64,000 nucleotides of DNA from Massilia arenae. Its GTDB lineage: Bacteria > Pseudomonadota > Gammaproteobacteria > Burkholderiales > Burkholderiaceae_D. The stretch is from positions 1-64,000 of the forward strand of contig NZ_VPFD01000007.1 in the NCBI RefSeq assembly GCF_008014745.1, written 5' to 3'. Under the pieces are notes generated by a model. That model made no database searches and was not told the origin of the DNA. It saw nothing but the letters and a program-made list of their open reading frames with translations. The translations under genes were made by a program, and so were the position numbers. This document shows, one piece after another, positions 59,676-64,000 of this stretch (positions within the stretch are counted from its first letter, which is position 1; each line of letters opens with the position of its first letter).

Positions 59676-60284
59676 ATGAACCGACCTCACGATACGGCGC
59701 CCGATGTGGACGCCCTGGCCGCGCTGCGCGCCGCCACTTCCGAACGCCACGAACGGCTCGACAGCGGCCTGCCGCTGTCCGGTCCCGCTCCCGATATGCA
59801 CGACTATGCCACGCACCTGACCCTGGTGCGCGACTGGCTGGCGCCGCTGCAGGCCTGGCTGGATGGTTTCAACGATGGCCCGCAAACGGTCTTGCCGGCG
59901 GTCGGGCGGCTGGCGCTGATCGATGCCGATCTGAACGAACCCGGCGTGTCGCCGGTGCGCGTGCCTTCGACACCGCATGCCTGGCCACAGGATGCCAGCG
60001 CCGCCTACCGCTGGGGCGTGGCGTACGTGATCGAAGGATCGCAGCTGGGCGGGAAGGTGTTGTACGGGAAGCTCTCGGAGCGGCTGGCGCCGCATCCGCT
60101 GCGCTACCTGCGCGGAGCCGACGAAGGCCCGGGGCCGCGCTGGCGCGCGTTCATGCTGGCGCTGAAAGAGCACGTGAAGTCGCCCGACGAGATCGCGGAT
60201 GCGTGCGCGGGTGCGTGCGCGGCGTTCGACAGCATCCTGGCGCTGAGTATTGACAAGGTCGACAAGGTCGACAAGAACGCCTGA
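59676..60284 (+). CDS. Heme oxygenase, bacteriophytochrome-associated type (BphO-like)
   Basis: A 202-residue helical enzyme. LRAATSERHERLDSGLPL holds the proximal His (in ERHERL), and AYVIEGSQLGGKVL is the conserved distal helix region of BphO-type heme oxygenases. These make biliverdin, CO and iron from haem. No phytochrome gene is nearby. The C-terminus has three copies of a 9-base repeat (GACAAGGTC, encoding DKV). It follows greB by 28 bases and may be co-transcribed. Confidence 0.87.
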   Translation: MNRPHDTAPDVDALAALRAATSERHERLDSGLPLSGPAPDMHDYATHLTLVRDWLAPLQAWLDGFNDGPQTVLPAVGRLALIDADLNEPGVSPVRVPSTPHAWPQDASAAYRWGVAYVIEGSQLGGKVLYGKLSERLAPHPLRYLRGADEGPGPRWRAFMLALKEHVKSPDEIADACAGACAAFDSILALSIDKVDKVDKNA

Positions 60285-60313
60285 TCGGCTGACCACAGCC
60301 CGCACCCCCAGCA

Positions 60314-60416
60314 CGTCGTTCCCGCGAAGGCGGGAACCCAAGCCTGCTTGCTAAGTGGTGCTGTTTAATTTAACTCTAAGCGTAAAACTTAGGTTCCCGC
60401 CTTCGCGGGAACGACG
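60314..60416. repeat. Dispersed paired-hairpin repeat, copy E
   Basis: Inverted units at 60314-60342 and 60388-60416 carry the GCGAAGGC loop form on the left and the complementary CTTC form on the right, so the loop changes match across the element. It lies between the convergent heme oxygenase (30 bases after its stop) and rel/spoT genes (11 bases after its stop). Confidence 0.9.
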
Positions 60417-60426
60417 GCGGGCAAGC

Positions 60427-62673
60427 TTACGACCGCTCCCGCTCCACCCGATTGACCCCCGCCACCCGGCGCAGATTGCGAATCAGCTGCGCCAGATGCA
60501 CCCGGTCCTTGATCTGGATCGTGAAGCGCAATTGCGTCATGCTGTGCTCGTCATCCTCGTCCATGCCCACATACGTGATGTTGGCGTCCGACTCGCCGAT
60601 CTCGGCGGCCACGCGGGCGAGAATGCCTTTTTCGTTGTTGATCAACAGGCGGATGCGACAGTCGAAGCGGCGGTTGAGCTCGTCGCCCCATTGCACCGCG
60701 ATCCAGCGATCGGGTTCCTTGGCGCGGACGCGCTTGGCCGGCAGGCAGTCGCAGGTGTGGACCACCAGCGCCTGGTCGCGCCGCAGCTGGCCGGTGATCT
60801 GGTCGCCCGGGATCGGCAGGCAACACGGCGCCAGCTGCACCGCCACGCCTTCGCTGCCGTAGATCGTGACCGGCGCGATCTCGCTGCTGGGGATCGGCTT
60901 GTTCGAGGGCAGCAGGTCGGGGTCGCCTTCCATCAGGCCGAAGATGTGGCGCGCCACCAGGGCCGGCATGCGCTTGCCGATGCCGATGTCGGCATACATT
61001 TCTTCGAGTGACTTGGCCGAGGTCTCGGCCAGCAGGCGCTCGATGACGGCGTCCGACAGTTCCGGCTTGATATTGCGCACCGCTAGCGCCTGGGCCAGCA
61101 GTTCCTGGCCCAGCTCGACCGATTCGTTGACGTCGATCGCACGCAGGTGGTGGCGGATCGCCGAGCGCGCCTTGCCGGTGCGCACGAACGTGAGCCAGGT
61201 CGGGCTCGGACGCGACTCCGGCTTGGTGATGATCTCGACGATGTCGCCGTTGTGCAGCTCGGTGCGCAGCGGCTGGTCTTCGTTGTTGATCTTGACCCCC
61301 ACCGTGTGGTCGCCGATGCCGGTGTGGATCGAGTAGGCGAAGTCCAGCGCCGTGGCGCCGCGCGGCAGCGCGATGATCTTCGACTTGGGCGTGAACACAT
61401 AGACCGAATCCGGGAACAGGTCGACTTTCACGTGTTCGAGGAACTCGGCCGAGTCGCCGGTCTGCTGCTGGATGTCGAGCAGCGACTGCAGCCAGGCATG
61501 GGTGCGGTGCTGCAGGTCGGTGATGTTGGAGTCGCCCGTTTTGTACAGCCAGTGCGCCGCCACGCCGCTTTCGGCGGTGCGGTGCATCTCTTGCGTGCGG
61601 ATCTGGAATTCGACCGGGGTGCCGTAGGGGCCGATCAGGGTGGTGTGCAGCGACTGGTAGCCGTTGATCTTGCCGATCGCGATGTAGTCCTTGAACTTGC
61701 CGGGCATCGGCTTGTACAGGGCATGCAGGGTGCCGAGCGCCACATAACAGTTGGGCACGCTGTCGACCACGACGCGAAAGCCATACACATCCAGCACCTG
61801 CGAGAACGACAGGTGCTTGTTGCGCATCTTTTTATAGATGCCGTACAGCGTCTTTTCGCGGCCGTCGACTTCGAACTGCAGTCCGCTCGAAGCCAGCTGG
61901 TTCTTGACCGCCTCGAGGATCTTCTTGACCACTTCGCGGCGGTTGCCGCGCGCGGCCTTGATCGCCTTCGACAAGGTCTGGTAGCGCAGCGGATACAGGT
62001 GCGAGAACGAGAGGTCTTGCAGCTCGCGATAGATATTGTTCAGGCCGAGGCGGTGGGCGATCGGCACATACACTTCCATCGTCTCGCCGGCGATGCGGCG
62101 CTTCTTGGCCGGCACCATGACACCCAGCGTGCGCATATTGTGCAGGCGGTCGGCGAGCTTGATCAGGATCACGCGCACGTCGGACGCCATCGCCAGCAGC
62201 ATCTTGCGGAAATTCTCGGCCTGGGCTTCGAGCTGGCTCTGGAACTCGATCTTCTCGAGCTTGGACAGGCCGTCGACGAGGTTGGCGACCTGGGCGCCGA
62301 AGCGCTCGATCAGCTCATCCTTCTTGACGTCCTGGTCTTCGATCACGTCGTGCAGCAGGGCGGCCATGATGGCTTGCGCATCGAGCTTCCACTCGGCGCA
62401 GATCTCGGCGACGGCGATCGGATGGGAGATATAGGGCTCGCCCGACTTGCGGACCTGGCCCAGGTGCATCTCGTCGGAGAAGCGGTAGGCTTCCTTGACC
62501 TTCTTGAGTTCGGCGGGCGTGAGGTATTCGGACAGCTTCGCGATCAGCTGCGTAACGGACGCTACGCCGGGCGCGACGGGCTCGGCAAAGTCCGGAGGAC
62601 GATTGTCGGCGCGCCGCTCGCGTGGAGCAACGGGGTTGCGTGAATTGGTCGAATCTGGAGGAAACAGGTTCAT
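60427..62673 (-). CDS. spoT: Bifunctional (p)ppGpp synthetase/hydrolase (Rel/SpoT)
   Basis: A 748-residue RelA/SpoT enzyme. The hydrolase HD domain is intact (His84 in ISHPIAVAEI, HD at 108-109 in LLHDVIED, and LADRLHNMRT), so ppGpp can be degraded. The synthetase domain (YKKMRNKHLSFSQVLDVYGFRVVVD, KDYIAIGKINGYQSLHTTLIG) follows, then TGS (VFTPKSKIIALPRGATALDFAYSIHTGIG), a zinc-finger-like CCLPIPGD segment and a C-terminal ACT domain. The ATG at 62673 (MNLFPPDSTN) was chosen over 62739. It follows rpoZ, the classic neighbour. Confidence 0.96.
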   Translation of the reverse strand: MNLFPPDSTNSRNPVAPRERRADNRPPDFAEPVAPGVASVTQLIAKLSEYLTPAELKKVKEAYRFSDEMHLGQVRKSGEPYISHPIAVAEICAEWKLDAQAIMAALLHDVIEDQDVKKDELIERFGAQVANLVDGLSKLEKIEFQSQLEAQAENFRKMLLAMASDVRVILIKLADRLHNMRTLGVMVPAKKRRIAGETMEVYVPIAHRLGLNNIYRELQDLSFSHLYPLRYQTLSKAIKAARGNRREVVKKILEAVKNQLASSGLQFEVDGREKTLYGIYKKMRNKHLSFSQVLDVYGFRVVVDSVPNCYVALGTLHALYKPMPGKFKDYIAIGKINGYQSLHTTLIGPYGTPVEFQIRTQEMHRTAESGVAAHWLYKTGDSNITDLQHRTHAWLQSLLDIQQQTGDSAEFLEHVKVDLFPDSVYVFTPKSKIIALPRGATALDFAYSIHTGIGDHTVGVKINNEDQPLRTELHNGDIVEIITKPESRPSPTWLTFVRTGKARSAIRHHLRAIDVNESVELGQELLAQALAVRNIKPELSDAVIERLLAETSAKSLEEMYADIGIGKRMPALVARHIFGLMEGDPDLLPSNKPIPSSEIAPVTIYGSEGVAVQLAPCCLPIPGDQITGQLRRDQALVVHTCDCLPAKRVRAKEPDRWIAVQWGDELNRRFDCRIRLLINNEKGILARVAAEIGESDANITYVGMDEDDEHSMTQLRFTIQIKDRVHLAQLIRNLRRVAGVNRVERERS

Positions 62674-62751
62674 TACGTTAATCGTCAAGCCGTAGTAGGT
62701 ACAGAATAACAGAAGACGGGATGACGCTAATTCAGGCAACCCCGAAGGGAA

Positions 62752-62955
62752 TTACATCGGCACTTTTTTCAGCATTTCGATGCCGACCTTACCGGCGGCG
62801 ATCTCGCGCAGGGCGACGACGGTCGGCTTGTCCTTGGCTTCGACCTTTGGGGTGTGGCCTTGCAGCAGCTGACGAGCACGGTAGGTGGCGGACAGGGTCA
62901 GCTGGAAGCGGTTAGGGATGTTCTTGAGGCAGTCTTCGATGGTGATGCGGGCCAT
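62752..62955 (-). CDS. rpoZ: RNA polymerase omega subunit
   Basis: A 67-residue subunit. [31 protein letters not shown] is diagnostic. AGGAGC lies 6 bases before the ATG at 62955; longer in-frame readings have no support. Order gmk-rpoZ-spoT is conserved in proteobacteria. Omega helps assemble RNA polymerase and contributes to ppGpp binding. Confidence 0.97.
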   Translation of the reverse strand: MARITIEDCLKNIPNRFQLTLSATYRARQLLQGHTPKVEAKDKPTVVALREIAAGKVGIEMLKKVPM

Positions 62956-63032
62956 GTGTGCTCCTAATGTGCAATAAATACAAAACGCGAGGGCAACGAC
63001 AACAGTGAAAGCGCGCCTAAATGGCGCGCTGA

Positions 63033-63680
63033 TCAGGATTGAGGTTGATGCGCGTGGATTCCCAGCTGGGCAAACAGCGTAGCGTTGCGGGCGGCCTGTT
63101 GGGCGAACCGGCAACGTGTCGCTTTGACAATCGCCTGCAGTTCGGCCAGGGCGACGTTAAACTCTTCGTTGATGATAGCATACTCGAACTCGGGAGCGTG
63201 AGCGATCTCGCCGCCGGCCGCCAGCAGGCGGCGTGTGATGATGTGCGGCTCGTCGGTGCCACGCTTGTGCAGGCGTTCTTCCAGCGCTTCGATCGACGGC
63301 GGCAAAATGAAGATGCCGGCCGCGTCCGGGAACAGCTTCTTCACCTGGCGGGCGCCCTGCCAGTCGATCTCGAGCAGGATGTCGGTGCCGTTCTTCATCT
63401 CTTGTTCGACGGTCAGGCGGCTCGTGCCGTAGTAATTGCCGTGCACCTCGGCCCATTCCAGGAATTCGCCGCGTTCGGCGCGGGTGACGAAATCCTCGGC
63501 GCCGGTGAAGTGATAGTGCTCGCCATCCAGCTCGCCCATCCGCGGCTTGCGGGTCGTGGTCGAGATCGACAGCTTGATGCCGGGTTCCTGCGCCAGCAGG
63601 GCGTTGACCAGGCTCGACTTGCCGGCGCCGGACGGGGCGGCGACGATGAACAGGCTGCCGGAGAAGGCTTGTGGGAGCAT
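63033..63680 (-). CDS. gmk: Guanylate kinase
   Basis: A 215-residue enzyme that phosphorylates GMP to GDP. The P-loop APSGAGKS (residues 15-22) and the GMP-binding region ([19 protein letters not shown], then [12 protein letters not shown] and [12 protein letters not shown]) are complete. The ATG at 63680 has AAAGGAA upstream. It heads gmk-rpoZ-spoT, all read leftward. Confidence 0.97.
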   Translation of the reverse strand: MLPQAFSGSLFIVAAPSGAGKSSLVNALLAQEPGIKLSISTTTRKPRMGELDGEHYHFTGAEDFVTRAERGEFLEWAEVHGNYYGTSRLTVEQEMKNGTDILLEIDWQGARQVKKLFPDAAGIFILPPSIEALEERLHKRGTDEPHIITRRLLAAGGEIAHAPEFEYAIINEEFNVALAELQAIVKATRCRFAQQAARNATLFAQLGIHAHQPQS

Positions 63681-63754
63681 GGGAATTCCTTTGTTAATAC
63701 GTTTTGTCGCGAGTTCGTGTCGCGATAATAATGACAATCACGCTAGCATAAATA

Positions 63755-63840
63755 CGTCGTTCCCGCGAAGGCGGGAACCTAAGTTTGCCAGCGATATCGA
63801 AACGCTTGCAACTTGGGTTCCCGCCTGCGCGGGAACGACG
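63755..63840. repeat. Dispersed paired-hairpin repeat, copy F
   Basis: Inverted units at 63755-63783 and 63812-63840 are separated by 28 bases. The left loop has the GAAG form and the right the CTGC form, so this copy is a mosaic of both types. It lies 52 bases after the yicC stop and before gmk, both leftward. Confidence 0.9.
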
Positions 63841-63891
63841 GTTTTGGGGCTAACAAAAAAATAAATGTCCGTGCTGAACAACGTCAGCCGA

Positions 63892-64000
63892 TTACTCCAG
63901 ATTCTGCACCTGTTCCCGCATCTGCTCGATGAGCAGCTTCAGCTCCATCGACGCATCCGCCAGCTCCTTGACCGAGGCCTTGGCGCCCAGCGTGTTCGCT
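63892..64000 (-). CDS. YicC/YloC-family protein, C-terminal end (cut by the window)
   Basis: Only the last 36 codons are present. They read ANTLGAKASVKELADASMELK, then LLIEQMREQVQNLE and TAA, which is the conserved C-terminus of the YicC/YloC family of stress-induced endoribonucleases. The next gene, gmk, is the usual neighbour. The rest lies beyond the right edge. Confidence 0.9.
   Translation of the reverse strand, partial: ANTLGAKASVKELADASMELKLLIEQMREQVQNLE

Overview
The window comes from a GC-rich betaproteobacterium, most likely Oxalobacteraceae of the Massilia/Telluria type. This is inferred from the yicC-gmk-rpoZ-rel-greB order, the split and expanded flagellar clusters, the MocR, NsrR and cbb3-type genes, and dispersed 'RRREP/SRLRGND'-type inverted repeats. 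No database search was possible, so taxonomy is inference.

Layout. 1-4300: an OYE-family flavin reductase divergent from a LysR regulator, then a membrane diguanylate cyclase. 4310-17022: the flg locus, with flgN-flgM-flgA leftward and flgBCDEFGHIJKL rightward. 17023-21600: an AsmA protein, a CPBP protease, a GNAT enzyme and a Fur-box esterase. 21640-33870: the fli export, motor and switch locus, with fliFGHIJK and fliLMNOPQR leftward and fliE divergent. 33980-46150: an accessory region with a Gdx/SugE exporter and LysR; a hemerythrin and NsrR pair with a well-formed operator; an unusual cbb3-like oxidase operon with a SCO factor; a MocR regulator; an EF-hand protein; a winged-helix fragment that runs into the antisense of an HD-GYP/LuxR regulator; and an AhpD-like protein. 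46389-55151: an SDR enzyme, then the late filament locus fliC, flaG, fliD, fliS, fliT, a second fliK-like gene, an FlhB C-domain homologue and ycgR. 55500-64000: a second diguanylate cyclase, a NarL-type two-component pair, greB, heme oxygenase, rel/spoT, rpoZ, gmk and the end of yicC.

How it works together. The flagellar genes cover rod, hook, rings, switch, the FliOPQR export gate, ATPase, filament, cap and chaperones. flhDC, fliA, flhAB, motor stator and chemotaxis genes are not in the window. Four FliA (sigma-28) promoters with 11-base spacers can be read directly, before flgM, flgK, fliD and fliC, so the late class is wired to the FlgM checkpoint. Two GGDEF proteins with inhibitory sites and a YcgR-type PilZ protein suggest c-di-GMP control of the same organelle.

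Six copies of a paired hairpin repeat lie just 3' of stop codons and never inside a gene. The most unusual loci are the oxidase operon (CcoS-like leader on CcoN, monoheme third subunit), the winged-helix/antisense overlap, the degenerate double HD-GYP regulator and the enlarged FliD and FlgE. No CRISPR array, insertion sequence, tRNA or rRNA was seen.
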